The notes below the pieces were generated by a model. That model was not told the origin of the DNA and made no database searches. It saw only the letters and a list, made by a program, of their open reading frames with translations. A stretch of DNA of 64,000 nucleotides, from positions 21,332-85,331 of the IMG/VR virus record IMGVR_UViG_3300023174_000123; one strand, written 5' to 3'. Origin of the DNA: a virus. Every line of letters begins with the position of its first letter. The first letter of the stretch is position 1. The translations under genes were made by a program, and so were the position numbers. Below are positions 56,093 through 62,576 of the stretch, in pieces.

Positions 56093-57193
56093 ATGAGCCA
56101 AGCACAATACAACCTACATACACGAACAGATTACCTACACCGCAAGATGTTTTTAGATCCTGCCGGTCCGGTAACCATTCAACGCTTTGAAGAAGTCAAA
56201 TACAACAAAGTCGTCAAGTTTGAGCAGGAGGCACGCGGTTTCTTTTGGGTGCCAGAAGAAATTAGCCTGACCAAGGATGCCGGAGACTTCAAAGAAGCCA
56301 GCGATACTGTGCGTCATATCTTTACCAGCAACTTATTACGTCAGACTGCCTTGGATAGTTTGCAAGGTCGTGGCCCCACACAGGTCTTCACACCTGTGGT
56401 AAGCATTCCTGAACTAGAAGCACTCATGTACAACTGGGGCTTCTTTGAAACCAACATCCACAGCCGCAGTTACAGCCATATCATACGCAACATCTACAAT
56501 GTGCCCAAAGAAGAATTCAACAAGATACATGACACCGCAGAGATTGTTGAAATGGCATCGACCATTGGACTGTATTACGATCGCCTGCATATGATCAACT
56601 GCCGGAAAGAGTTGCAGGAAGAGTTTGATGAACACGAACACATCAAGGCCATATGGTTGGCACTAAATGCCAGTTACGGTTTAGAAGCATTCCGCTTCAT
56701 GGTCAGTTTTGCCACTAGCCTGGCCATGGTTGAGAATCGCATTTTCATCGGCAACGGCAACATCATCAGTTTGATCCTACAAGACGAGATCCTGCACAAG
56801 GACTGGACTGCCTGGATCATCAACCAAGTGGTCAAAGAAGATCCACGTTTTGCTAGAGCCAAACAGGAATGTGAAGCTGAAGTGTATGCCATGTATCAGG
56901 ATGTGATCCGCGAGGAAAAAGCCTGGGCTGACTACCTGTTCAAAAAAGGGCCAGTGATTGGTCTCAATGCCAACATCCTGCGTGACTTCGTAGACTATAC
57001 CGCAGTTAATGCACTCAAAGATATTGGGGTCAAGTATCAAGGCGTCGCTCCTAAAACCACTCCCATTCCATGGTTCAACAAGCATGTCAACACCAGCAAC
57101 AAACAAACTGCATTACAAGAAAACGAATCAACCAACTATGTAATTGGTGTCATGAGTGATACCATTGACTACAACGCATTACCTAGCTTATAA
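56093..57193 (+). CDS. nrdB: Ribonucleoside-diphosphate reductase beta subunit (NrdB, class Ia)
   Basis: The 366-residue product is the diiron-tyrosyl radical subunit. Glu-Thr-Asn-Ile-His-Ser-Arg-Ser-Tyr-Ser-His near 119-129 supplies a metal Glu, His and the radical Tyr. A later Glu-x-x-His pair (Asp-Glu-Ile-Leu-His near 223-227) provides further iron ligands. The C-terminal tail (Asp-Tyr-Asn-Ala-Leu) should dock on NrdA. It starts 10 bases after nrdA and is followed by glutaredoxin, completing a self-contained dNTP unit. Confidence 0.94.
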   Translation: MSQAQYNLHTRTDYLHRKMFLDPAGPVTIQRFEEVKYNKVVKFEQEARGFFWVPEEISLTKDAGDFKEASDTVRHIFTSNLLRQTALDSLQGRGPTQVFTPVVSIPELEALMYNWGFFETNIHSRSYSHIIRNIYNVPKEEFNKIHDTAEIVEMASTIGLYYDRLHMINCRKELQEEFDEHEHIKAIWLALNASYGLEAFRFMVSFATSLAMVENRIFIGNGNIISLILQDEILHKDWTAWIINQVVKEDPRFARAKQECEAEVYAMYQDVIREEKAWADYLFKKGPVIGLNANILRDFVDYTAVNALKDIGVKYQGVAPKTTPIPWFNKHVNTSNKQTALQENESTNYVIGVMSDTIDYNALPSL

Positions 57194-57194
57194 T
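57165..57194 (+). promoter_or_regulatory. Sigma70-type promoter in front of nrdC (TTGACT-18-TATAAT)
   Basis: TTGACT inside the end of nrdB and TATAAT across its stop are 18 bases apart. It would give extra transcription of glutaredoxin and the genes after it. Confidence 0.5.
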
Positions 57195-57213
57195 AACAAT
57201 CAAGGAGACGATT

Positions 57214-57438
57214 ATGAAAGCCATAGTATGGAGCAAAGATGCCTGCCCTTTTTGCGATCAAGCAAAAAACTTGCTCAAGTTAAAAGGCATTGAGTTTGAA
57301 GAACGCAACATCAGCTCAGATTGGACACGTGAGCAACTTTTAGAAGCAGTACCCAATGCCCGCACGGTGCCGCAGATATTTTTAGACGAGCAGTTAATTG
57401 GTGGGTTTACGGAATTACGAAAACATTTTAAAGGATAA
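57214..57438 (+). CDS. nrdC: Glutaredoxin (NrdC-like)
   Basis: The 74-residue product has the active site Cys11-Pro-Phe-Cys14, the cis-Pro motif Thr-Val-Pro-Gln-Ile-Phe near 50-55 and Gly-Gly-Phe near 63-65. This is a minimal glutaredoxin that reduces NrdA. A strong ribosome site (aaggaga) precedes the ATG. It is directly downstream of nrdAB and one base upstream of the Sm-like gene. Confidence 0.93.
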   Translation: MKAIVWSKDACPFCDQAKNLLKLKGIEFEERNISSDWTREQLLEAVPNARTVPQIFLDEQLIGGFTELRKHFKG

Positions 57439-57439
57439 C

Positions 57440-57742
57440 ATGAAAGTAGAATTAGATCAGGTTTACACTCTCAAGATCGCCAATGGTGACGAAATAGTAG
57501 CAAAAATCACCGCAGAAGATGATGCAACTTATACCATCAGTCGCCCACTAACCGTGGTTCCGGGGCGAGAAGGCATACAGATGATTTTTGCCTTGTTTAC
57601 TGCAAATCCTGACAAAGCCGTGACTATAAATAAATCACAAGTGAGCCTGATGGCTGTCAGCAGAGATGAAGTGCAAGACAGCTATGTGGAAGCCACAACT
57701 GGGATCAAACCAGTGAGAAACAGCAAAATTTTAATGGGATAA
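57440..57742 (+). CDS. Sm/Hfq-like small beta-barrel protein
   Basis: The 100-residue product (from ATG 57440, one base after the glutaredoxin stop) has five predicted strands beginning Val-Tyr-Thr-Leu-Lys-Ile-Ala-Asn-Gly-Asp-Glu-Ile-Val-Ala-Lys-Ile. This echoes Sm fold motif 1 (Gly-x-Glu/Asp-x-x-x-Ala/Gly). A Gly-Ile-Gln-Met segment follows near 45-48. Phage-encoded Sm-like proteins of this size are known from marine cyanophages. RNA binding is thus possible, but other small barrel proteins look alike. The coding region contains a perfect late promoter. Confidence 0.5.
   Translation: MKVELDQVYTLKIANGDEIVAKITAEDDATYTISRPLTVVPGREGIQMIFALFTANPDKAVTINKSQVSLMAVSRDEVQDSYVEATTGIKPVRNSKILMG
57625..57632 (+). 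promoter_or_regulatory. Perfect late promoter (TATAAATA) inside the Sm-like gene
   Basis: TATAAATA 121 bases before the PAAR gene would let the baseplate cluster at 57746-59990 be transcribed late without the nrd genes. The position inside coding sequence makes chance possible. Confidence 0.5.
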
Positions 57743-57745
57743 AAA

Positions 57746-58036
57746 ATGCCTGGAGTGCAACGAGTAGGTGATTTAAATTCAAAAGGTGGCGTAGCTCTGG
57801 GTCCCGGTCACAATAATGTGTTGATCAATGGCCGACCCGCACTCAAACCCAACACCCCGTTCACTCCACACATTGGATGCAATCCCAAATTCCCTATACA
57901 CTGTGCTGGGGTAGTAGGTGTAGTGGGCGGATCGTCTTCAGTTCGTGCCAATGGTATACCCTTGGTGCTAACTGGTGACAAAGATAGTTGTCGTGATTCT
58001 CGATCTGGTGGTAGTTTCAACGTGCGGGCACGATAA
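57746..58036 (+). CDS. PAAR-repeat tail spike tip protein
   Basis: The 96-residue product has the Pro-Gly-Val-Gln-Arg-Val-Gly-Asp start and Gly-Pro-Gly-His-Asn-Asn-Val-Leu-Ile-Asn-Gly-Arg-Pro-Ala near 19-32, a PAAR repeat. It is followed by His-Ile-Gly-Cys near 42-45, His-Cys-Ala near 52-54 and another Val-Arg-Ala-Asn-Gly-Ile-Pro block. The His/Cys residues fit metal binding at the sharpened tip on the central spike, as in T4 gp5.4. It heads a small baseplate cluster by TAATG coupling. Confidence 0.88.
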   Translation: MPGVQRVGDLNSKGGVALGPGHNNVLINGRPALKPNTPFTPHIGCNPKFPIHCAGVVGVVGGSSSVRANGIPLVLTGDKDSCRDSRSGGSFNVRAR

Positions 58037-59010
58037 TGGCAGTGATAGGCACCCTTAGCAGCGTTAATCTCATTGCCGGTGCAGGCATTCTGGGCAACGT
58101 GGGCGGAGTTCCTATCACAGCCAATGGTGATCTCAGCAACGCCATTTCCTCCTATACATCTGTGTCTGTAGTATCAAGATTTGCTAATATTACACAGTCT
58201 GGATATGTCAATCAAAACGTTGTGGCCAACATATTTCCTGCTTTGACTAATGCAGTACCTTTGGCTTATCAAGGTAATTTAGGCTCGGCTACTTTGACTT
58301 CTACTGTGCTGGCAGAAGTCAACAATATATTAGGCAATGGCGATCTGGGGAAATTTCAACAGGTGTTATCTTCGGCTCAAGGATATGTAAATCAGAATAA
58401 CCGCTTGATCAAAACCACACTCAATGCCACAAATGTCAACAACGTCTTAGGTTTTACCTCACAAGATAATCTCAGCACCGGTGGCATCAGTGGTATCAGT
58501 CAAGCCTTTTCTGCATTTGGTCTTGATTTAGCACAGCTAGGACTGTTGATAGATTTAAATAATCTAAATAGTCTAGGTAGCCCCGCGGCCTTATTGAGAC
58601 AGATTGGAGTCATAGCCAGCACTACACCGGCCTTGAACACTGCCTTGTTGCAAGCGGGGTTACCAGCCGATCTAGTAGAAAATTCCGTCAATGCTGAATT
58701 CAGTGAACGACAAGAAAAAACTATCTACGAAGTCATGACACGGATCAGTGGAGTAGAGCTACAACAGATATTGAATATTTTGAGAGTTACCACCCCAAAT
58801 TTAACCACCATGGCGGACTTGTTAAATCCAGTCAAAATTTTTCCGCGTAGTTTCAATACCTTGACAGCTCCTACTGCCAATGGCTTGCGGGGAATATATA
58901 TCAACGAAGCCGGGGCCGTAAACAGCCGACTAGAAACCGAGTTACCACCTAGTGTGTTGGTGCCACTTACAGGCAATCCTTTGCAAAATATTCCTAAACC
59001 AACAGTATGA
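58036..59010 (+). CDS. Probable baseplate or tail structural protein A
   Basis: The 324-residue product is rich in Asn, Leu, Val and Ala, poor in charge, with Gly-Ala-Gly-Ile-Leu-Gly-Asn-Val-Gly-Gly near 14-23 and repeated Asn-Asn-Ile-Leu-Gly-type turns. It lies directly after the PAAR tip and shares an ATGA junction with the next gene. The cluster order (PAAR then two Asn-rich proteins) fits tail hub or spike-associated components. I do not recognise a defined family. Confidence 0.5.
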   Translation: MAVIGTLSSVNLIAGAGILGNVGGVPITANGDLSNAISSYTSVSVVSRFANITQSGYVNQNVVANIFPALTNAVPLAYQGNLGSATLTSTVLAEVNNILGNGDLGKFQQVLSSAQGYVNQNNRLIKTTLNATNVNNVLGFTSQDNLSTGGISGISQAFSAFGLDLAQLGLLIDLNNLNSLGSPAALLRQIGVIASTTPALNTALLQAGLPADLVENSVNAEFSERQEKTIYEVMTRISGVELQQILNILRVTTPNLTTMADLLNPVKIFPRSFNTLTAPTANGLRGIYINEAGAVNSRLETELPPSVLVPLTGNPLQNIPKPTV

Positions 59011-59990
59011 GCACCTATAGTCAACTGCGCAAAATTATCCCGCCAGATCAGGCCTTGGCCAACAAAGGTCTTCAAGCCGGGTTGGAAGAAGTTAAAAATA
59101 TATTTGACAGCAACTTGCCCAGTCTAGCTGCAGCCACTAGTGGGTTAGAAAGCAATCTAGGGCTGAACGCTATAGAGAATTTAACACAACCATTACCGGC
59201 CAATGTGGTAACCTTTTATACACAGGTCTTGGCCACAGGATCAGGACCAAATGGTTTATTGCTATTAACAGATCTAATAGGCAGTATCACAGGATACAAT
59301 ATTACCAGTCAGTTAAACAATACTACAAGCACATTGAATAGCATGACCAGTGAAGGTGATTTCTTAACCTTGACCAATGGCACCAATGGTGTTTATACTG
59401 TAATGGAAACTACCATCACCGGAGTCTACACTGCAGAGGATCCTATGAGCCCCGGAGACTGGTACACTACAATCCCTGGAGGTTTACCTGGAGCCGGAAG
59501 TTATTATGGAAACAGTTCTGGCAATAGTATAGCCAATGCCTTCAGTGACGGACTAAATCCAGCCATGGTCAGCACTGTGACATCAATAGTCAGTGCCAAT
59601 CCTTCACAGGTGGCCAACACCACTGTCTCGTTCAATGTCATTTGCGATCAATTGATCACCGAACAAACTAATCTGTCTCTTGCCGACATACAGTTTGCCA
59701 ATCTGATACCAAATAATATCCCCTGGAGCCTTGTTTATAGTTTGGCCAACGATGGACTGGATGTAGTCGAAGGCGGCACAGCTTTTGTGTTACAAAGTGT
59801 AGCTAACACACAGACTCAAGGTGGGCAGGCCATTATTAGCACCATGCGTGAAGCCAGAAATCAGGTAAGGTTAAATGAAGCCGGACTGCAAACCGATATC
59901 ACCATCAGCGAAGAATATCCAGAACCTCAAGCAGATTTAGGCACAGCGCAACTCACTGTAACACAGGCATCTGCCCAAAAAATCATATAA
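59007..59990 (+). CDS. Probable baseplate or tail structural protein B
   Basis: The 327-residue product starts Met-Ser-Thr-Tyr-Ser-Gln-Leu-Arg-Lys-Ile-Ile-Pro-Pro. It is Asn/Thr/Leu-rich like its neighbour, with Pro-Gly-Gly-Leu-Pro-Gly-Ala-Gly near 156-163, and ends with an acidic then Gln/Thr segment. Coupling by ATGA to protein A implies a joint structural role. A hub or tail-plug function is inferred from position only. Confidence 0.5.
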   Translation: MSTYSQLRKIIPPDQALANKGLQAGLEEVKNIFDSNLPSLAAATSGLESNLGLNAIENLTQPLPANVVTFYTQVLATGSGPNGLLLLTDLIGSITGYNITSQLNNTTSTLNSMTSEGDFLTLTNGTNGVYTVMETTITGVYTAEDPMSPGDWYTTIPGGLPGAGSYYGNSSGNSIANAFSDGLNPAMVSTVTSIVSANPSQVANTTVSFNVICDQLITEQTNLSLADIQFANLIPNNIPWSLVYSLANDGLDVVEGGTAFVLQSVANTQTQGGQAIISTMREARNQVRLNEAGLQTDITISEEYPEPQADLGTAQLTVTQASAQKII

Positions 59991-60026
59991 TTAGCCAAAA
60001 AAGTCAACGCAGATCCAGGTTACGGC

Positions 60027-60034
60027 GTTAAATA
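60027..60034 (+). promoter_or_regulatory. Late-type promoter (GTTAAATA)
   Basis: GTTAAATA predicts a start near 60040. The leader then opens with an AACACAG/CTGTGTT stem (60038-60058) and ends with aaaggaaat before the ATG at 60079. Confidence 0.55.
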
Positions 60035-60078
60035 TATAACACAGGATACAACTGTGTTTTAACCTAAAGGAAATTAAA

Positions 60079-60264
60079 ATGAAAGCATTATTCGCAATCG
60101 TAGCATCCGTATTCGCACTTTCCGCAATGGCTCAAACAGCACCTGCCAAGAAAGAAGAAGCAAAGCCAGCAGCCGCTGCTCCTGCTAAGAAAGAAGAAGC
60201 CAAAAAGGCTGACGCCAAAAGCGATGCCAAGGCTGCTCCTGCCAAGGACGCTGCAAAGAAGTAA
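60079..60264 (+). CDS. Small secreted Ala/Lys-rich protein
   Basis: The 61-residue product has a signal peptide (Met-Lys-Ala-Leu-Phe-Ala-Ile-Val-Ala-Ser, cleavage likely after Ala-Met-Ala at 16-18) and a mature part of Ala, Lys, Glu, Pro repeats (two Pro-Ala-Lys-Lys-Glu-Glu-Ala blocks). Proteins of this style are common in betaproteobacteria such as Burkholderiales, so it may be host-derived. It would be exported to the periplasm. The function is unknown. Confidence 0.6.
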   Translation: MKALFAIVASVFALSAMAQTAPAKKEEAKPAAAAPAKKEEAKKADAKSDAKAAPAKDAAKK

Positions 60265-60442
60265 TTTAGCCTTTGAGGACGATGATGTCCAATACTACGA
60301 TGAGACCTGCGGGTTTCATGTTGGATATCGTCGCCCAGAACTGGAACCAGTCGAAGAATCTGAACTGTCAGATGAAATACGACTGAGATTGTTGATAGCT
60401 CGAATCCGGGCTATGCAACGATACCAGGAAGTCTGGGGATGA
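60224..60442 (+). CDS. Small acidic hypothetical protein with unclear start
   Basis: The convincing part is the last 57 codons, beginning near 60272 (Phe-Glu-Asp-Asp-Asp-Val-Gln-Tyr-Tyr-Asp-Glu-Thr-Cys-Gly) and ending Gln-Glu-Val-Trp-Gly just before a terminator. No ATG, GTG or TTG lies between the upstream stop and that segment. The nearest in-frame ATG (60224) is inside the Ala/Lys-rich gene and lacks a ribosome site. A rare start codon or a +1 frameshift joining the two frames is possible. Confidence 0.35.
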   Translation: MPRLLLPRTLQRSNLAFEDDDVQYYDETCGFHVGYRRPELEPVEESELSDEIRLRLLIARIRAMQRYQEVWG

Positions 60443-60444
60443 AC

Positions 60445-60469
60445 AAGCCCACATTTTTGTGGGCTTTTT
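60445..60469 (+). terminator. Rho-independent terminator
   Basis: AAGCCCACA (60445-60453), loop TTTT, TGTGGGCTT (60458-60466), then TTTTT overlapping the stem end. It ends the 60079 unit just before the next late promoter. Confidence 0.85.
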
Positions 60470-60475
60470 CTTGGC

Positions 60476-60483
60476 TATAAATA
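60476..60483 (+). promoter_or_regulatory. Perfect T4 late promoter (TATAAATA), leaderless geometry
   Basis: TATAAATA just after the terminator predicts a start at 60489, exactly the ATG of the next small gene. Confidence 0.7.
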
Positions 60484-60488
60484 TTGCC

Positions 60489-60680
60489 ATGATTGAATGG
60501 ATCCTGATCGTGCATTTATCCCTAAGCAGCCCAGATTTTGAAATCTGGGGCGGGTATCGCGAGCACATCAACTGCCTGGCCACTCAGGACAGATTGCATG
60601 TCAGATATCAACAAAAGAAACAACAGATCCGCACCCGTTGTCAGCCTGTGATGGCTGTGCAGTTGGAGCCCAGGAAATAA
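60489..60680 (+). CDS. Small protein with hydrophobic N-terminus and two Cys
   Basis: The 63-residue product begins Met-Ile-Glu-Trp-Ile-Leu-Ile-Val-His-Leu-Ser-Leu, a short hydrophobic stretch that may anchor or export it. Two Cys (near 33 and 54) could pair. The rest is basic and ends Val-Gln-Leu-Glu-Pro-Arg-Lys. I chose ATG 60489 since the late promoter places its start site there. The function is unknown. Small secreted Cys-pair proteins are common in phage accessory regions. Confidence 0.5.
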   Translation: MIEWILIVHLSLSSPDFEIWGGYREHINCLATQDRLHVRYQQKKQQIRTRCQPVMAVQLEPRK

Positions 60681-60698
60681 AGTTAGTAAGCACTAACT
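60681..60698. repeat. Inverted repeat upstream of a sigma70 promoter
   Basis: AGTTAGT (60681-60687), loop AAGC, ACTAACT (60692-60698) lies directly after a stop codon and 7 bases before the -35 box at 60706. It could be an operator or an mRNA end structure. It has no U-tract. Confidence 0.4.
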
Positions 60699-60705
60699 CG
60701 GGCGG

Positions 60706-60734
60706 TTGACCAAAAACTCGCCTTTTTGTATAAT
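60706..60734 (+). promoter_or_regulatory. Sigma70-type promoter (TTGACC-17-TATAAT)
   Basis: TTGACCAAAAA with TATAAT at 60729-60734, 17-base spacing. It drives the small gene at 60766. Confidence 0.8.
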
Positions 60735-60765
60735 AGCAGTATAGTTAATCAAAAGGAGCCACAGT

Positions 60766-60921
60766 ATGTCCAAGAAACATTTCGAACTACTCGCCAGGTA
60801 TATCAACTCAATCATGGATCCCCATGCTCGTCTCCAGGCCGCGGTTGCAGTAGCCAGTGCCTGCAAAGAAGCAAATCAACGATTCGATCAGGACCGTTTT
60901 TTCTCGGCCTGCAACATATAG
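60766..60921 (+). CDS. Small conserved hypothetical protein (51 residues)
   Basis: The 51-residue product reads Met-Ser-Lys-Lys-His-Phe-Glu-Leu-Leu-Ala-Arg and ends Phe-Phe-Ser-Ala-Cys-Asn-Ile. It is helical, with Ala-Ala-Val-Ala-Val-Ala-Ser-Ala in the middle and Arg-Phe-Asp-Gln-Asp-Arg-Phe near 40-46. A strong ribosome site (aaaggag) sits before the ATG and a consensus promoter upstream. Similar short proteins (Phe-Asp-x-Asp-Arg-Phe near the end) recur in phages and plasmids, from memory, without function. Confidence 0.6.
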   Translation: MSKKHFELLARYINSIMDPHARLQAAVAVASACKEANQRFDQDRFFSACNI

Positions 60922-60933
60922 AGTAATCTCCGA

Positions 60934-60988
60934 CCCGGCGCCAACCAGGGTTAGTATGTAATAACATACTGTAAATCCTAAGTCCGGG
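60934..60988 (+). ncRNA. Candidate structured RNA element
   Basis: Three nested pairings lie in the gap between two small genes: CCCGG (60934-60938) with CCGGG (60984-60988), AGGGTT with AATCCT, and a central AGTATGT/ACATACT hairpin (60953-60970). It would be transcribed from the 60706 promoter, after the stop at 60921. No U-tract follows, so it is not a simple terminator. This may be a small RNA, processing stem or regulatory leader. Confidence 0.35.
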
Positions 60989-61018
60989 ACAATGGTTGAC
61001 CATACTAATTAAAGGCAT

Positions 61019-61369
61019 ATGAGAGAATACTTACTAAGCGAATCGGCACAAAAAATCTTGGCATTGCACCGGAGTCCTGAATTCCAACAGATGGATTTCA
61101 GTGATCAATTAGATTTGAGGACTTTAGATCACGAACTGTTAGAGTTGGCAAGATATTTTGAAAGTCTTGACGAAATCAATGACACCTATAAGAAAATGTG
61201 TCATGATTTTTTTTATAGAATGTTTACGACCTGCGATCGCGACGACTCTATAGCTTATTTCAGATTGGCTGTGGTTGATTATCGTTTGCTTGTGTGGGCT
61301 GAAAGTAGTGTGGATGAGTTTGTGTATAAAATACAACCACGTGTAGATCGTTTATGTGGAAGTGGTTGA
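61019..61369 (+). CDS. Helical hypothetical protein
   Basis: The 116-residue product is helical with Met-Arg-Glu-Tyr-Leu-Leu-Ser-Glu-Ser-Ala-Gln-Lys-Ile and Asp-His-Glu-Leu-Leu-Glu-Leu-Ala-Arg-Tyr near 37-46. A Trp and several Tyr lie in the C-terminal half. An aaagg site precedes the ATG. Its end overlaps the next promoter -35 box. The function is unknown. Confidence 0.5.
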   Translation: MREYLLSESAQKILALHRSPEFQQMDFSDQLDLRTLDHELLELARYFESLDEINDTYKKMCHDFFYRMFTTCDRDDSIAYFRLAVVDYRLLVWAESSVDEFVYKIQPRVDRLCGSG

Positions 61370-61394
61370 CCAATAAAGGCATTTCGGTTATAAT
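61366..61394 (+). promoter_or_regulatory. Sigma70-type promoter (TTGACC-17-TATAAT)
   Basis: TTGACCAATAAAGG with TATAAT at 61389-61394, 17-base spacing, for the gene at 61424 (aggagc ribosome site). Confidence 0.8.
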
Positions 61395-61423
61395 GGATGT
61401 ATAGTTAGAAACTAGGAGCAATA

Positions 61424-61690
61424 ATGTATATAGGAATGTTAGAACCCACAGAACAAGAAAAGATCGTGCAGGCCCTGCGTGGCGAACAGTTTGATCGCAA
61501 AATGCATGGTGGCCTGTTTGACCGTGGATCGGCAGATTCATATTATGGTCGTCCCCGTGATCCGCACTGGTGGCCAGAAGGCACTGGGCACGGCAAGCAG
61601 GTCACTGAGCTCAATGAAGCTGAAATTGAAGAATATCTAGCCGGCTACGACTACAACGAGCAGTATGGCGACAAAAAGTCGTGGGATTGA
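61424..61690 (+). CDS. Conserved phage small protein (GGxxDRGSADSYYGRPxDPH family)
   Basis: The 88-residue product contains His-Gly-Gly-Leu-Phe-Asp-Arg-Gly-Ser-Ala-Asp-Ser-Tyr-Tyr-Gly-Arg followed by Pro-Arg-Asp-Pro-His. This motif recurs in many large phages and some plasmids. The C-terminus has Glu-Ala-Glu-Ile-Glu-Glu-Tyr-Leu-Ala-Gly-Tyr and Gly-Asp-Lys-Lys. The family has no established biochemical function that I know. It has its own sigma70 promoter and ribosome site. Confidence 0.75.
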   Translation: MYIGMLEPTEQEKIVQALRGEQFDRKMHGGLFDRGSADSYYGRPRDPHWWPEGTGHGKQVTELNEAEIEEYLAGYDYNEQYGDKKSWD

Positions 61691-61715
61691 CCAAAAAAGG
61701 CCCATTTGTTATAAT
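61687..61715 (+). promoter_or_regulatory. Sigma70-type promoter (TTGACC-17-TATAAT)
   Basis: TTGACCAAAAAAGG with TATAAT at 61710-61715, 17-base spacing. It drives the run of small genes from 61744 to the DNA ligase. Confidence 0.8.
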
Positions 61716-61743
61716 AGTATTATAAACAATAAAGGAGCATAGT

Positions 61744-62079
61744 ATGGCACACAGCGATTTTGCAGATTTATCAGTAGATGAATTACAGAGCTACTACAGC
61801 GACTTTCACAAGGATTTTTACGGGTGGCGTCCACGTGGTGCCACACCTGAGCAGTGGCGTGATCGTGGTTACTTGGTAGCACAGATCAACGGTATCCATG
61901 ACGCATTGGATGCCATGAAGAAGACCGAATCGGGTCGTGCAGAATTGCGTGAGGCCGGTTGGGTCATTGACGATGAACCCGAAGTGATCGACCCAAGAGA
62001 GTACGCTGAATGGTGCGCCGACGCCGATGCAGAGTTTCTTGGTCGGATGCACAGTCGCTATGCTGGGGAGGCACAATAA
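61744..62079 (+). CDS. Conserved phage hypothetical protein (DFYGWRPRG motif)
   Basis: The 111-residue product has Leu-Gln-Ser-Tyr-Tyr-Ser-Asp-Phe-His-Lys-Asp-Phe-Tyr-Gly-Trp-Arg-Pro-Arg-Gly near 14-32, a motif (Tyr-x-Asp...Gly-x-Arg-Pro-Arg) that recurs in large phage genomes next to the family at 61424. The C-terminal half is acidic. Its stop shares a base with the next start. Function is unknown. Confidence 0.65.
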   Translation: MAHSDFADLSVDELQSYYSDFHKDFYGWRPRGATPEQWRDRGYLVAQINGIHDALDAMKKTESGRAELREAGWVIDDEPEVIDPREYAEWCADADAEFLGRMHSRYAGEAQ

Positions 62080-62231
62080 TGGGATTCTACAAAGACATCG
62101 AAATCCAAATCATGGAGTGGCAGGCACGTGGTCGCACCCAGGCGGAAACCTACATCTATTTCAAAGACTACGTGACCCAGGAAGATGTGGCCCGTATCTT
62201 TGCCCGTGAATGTGATGAAGATTTGGTATGA
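62079..62231 (+). CDS. Small hypothetical protein (MGFYKDIE type)
   Basis: The 50-residue product begins Met-Gly-Phe-Tyr-Lys-Asp-Ile-Glu-Ile-Gln-Ile and ends Glu-Asp-Leu-Val. The TAATG junction fixes the start at 62079, and a longer frame from 62010 lies in the upstream gene. A helix-turn-helix-like tail (Thr-Gln-Glu-Asp-Val-Ala-Arg-Ile-Phe) is visible. It is coupled to the next gene as ATGA. Function is unknown. Confidence 0.6.
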   Translation: MGFYKDIEIQIMEWQARGRTQAETYIYFKDYVTQEDVARIFARECDEDLV

Positions 62232-62365
62232 CCGAACAGCAGATTCGCGAGATTGCCAGACAAGCTGGATTCCATATCATAGACAGTGCTATCTGGAGCG
62301 AACTGGCCAAGAGATTTATTGCTGACCTGCTGAAACAAATTGAACAGGAGAAGAACCGTGTTTGA
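62228..62365 (+). CDS. Very small hypothetical protein (45 residues)
   Basis: The 45-residue product begins Met-Thr-Glu-Gln-Gln-Ile-Arg-Glu-Ile-Ala-Arg-Gln-Ala-Gly-Phe and ends Lys-Asn-Arg-Val. It contains Leu-Ala-Lys-Arg-Phe-Ile-Ala, a pattern common in short phage proteins. ATGA coupling on its left and an 8-base overlap with the next GTG support it being real. The function is unknown. Confidence 0.55.
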   Translation: MTEQQIREIARQAGFHIIDSAIWSELAKRFIADLLKQIEQEKNRV

Positions 62366-62576
62366 AGATGATTATGAAGAACGGCCCAGTGCCAATCGCA
62401 AACGCCAGATCTTGGGAAATATCAAAATGACCTTGACCCGAGATCAGATCATGACCTTTGTGGGTGGCTTGCACGAAACACAGATGGAACTGATTGAAGC
62501 CGTGGTCAGCAGTCGCGAGCGCCAGGGTTTTCCTGAAGCCACGGCCGCAATCCGACGTATCATGGAGCGGAAATGA
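62358..62576 (+). CDS. Small hypothetical protein starting at GTG
   Basis: The 72-residue product starts at GTG 62358, with AGGAG 7 bases upstream (a TTG at 62340 is less likely). It begins Met-Phe-Glu-Asp-Asp-Tyr-Glu-Glu-Arg-Pro, with Lys-Arg-Gln-Ile-Leu-Gly-Asn-Ile near 16-23 and a helical end (Ala-Ala-Ile-Arg-Arg-Ile-Met-Glu). It overlaps the next gene as ATGA. Function is unknown. Confidence 0.55.
   Translation: MFEDDYEERPSANRKRQILGNIKMTLTRDQIMTFVGGLHETQMELIEAVVSSRERQGFPEATAAIRRIMERK

Noticed and set aside
60991-61002. TTGACC at 60996 as another sigma70 promoter
   Set aside because: There is no -10 box 16-18 bases downstream. That position falls on the start of the 61019 gene.
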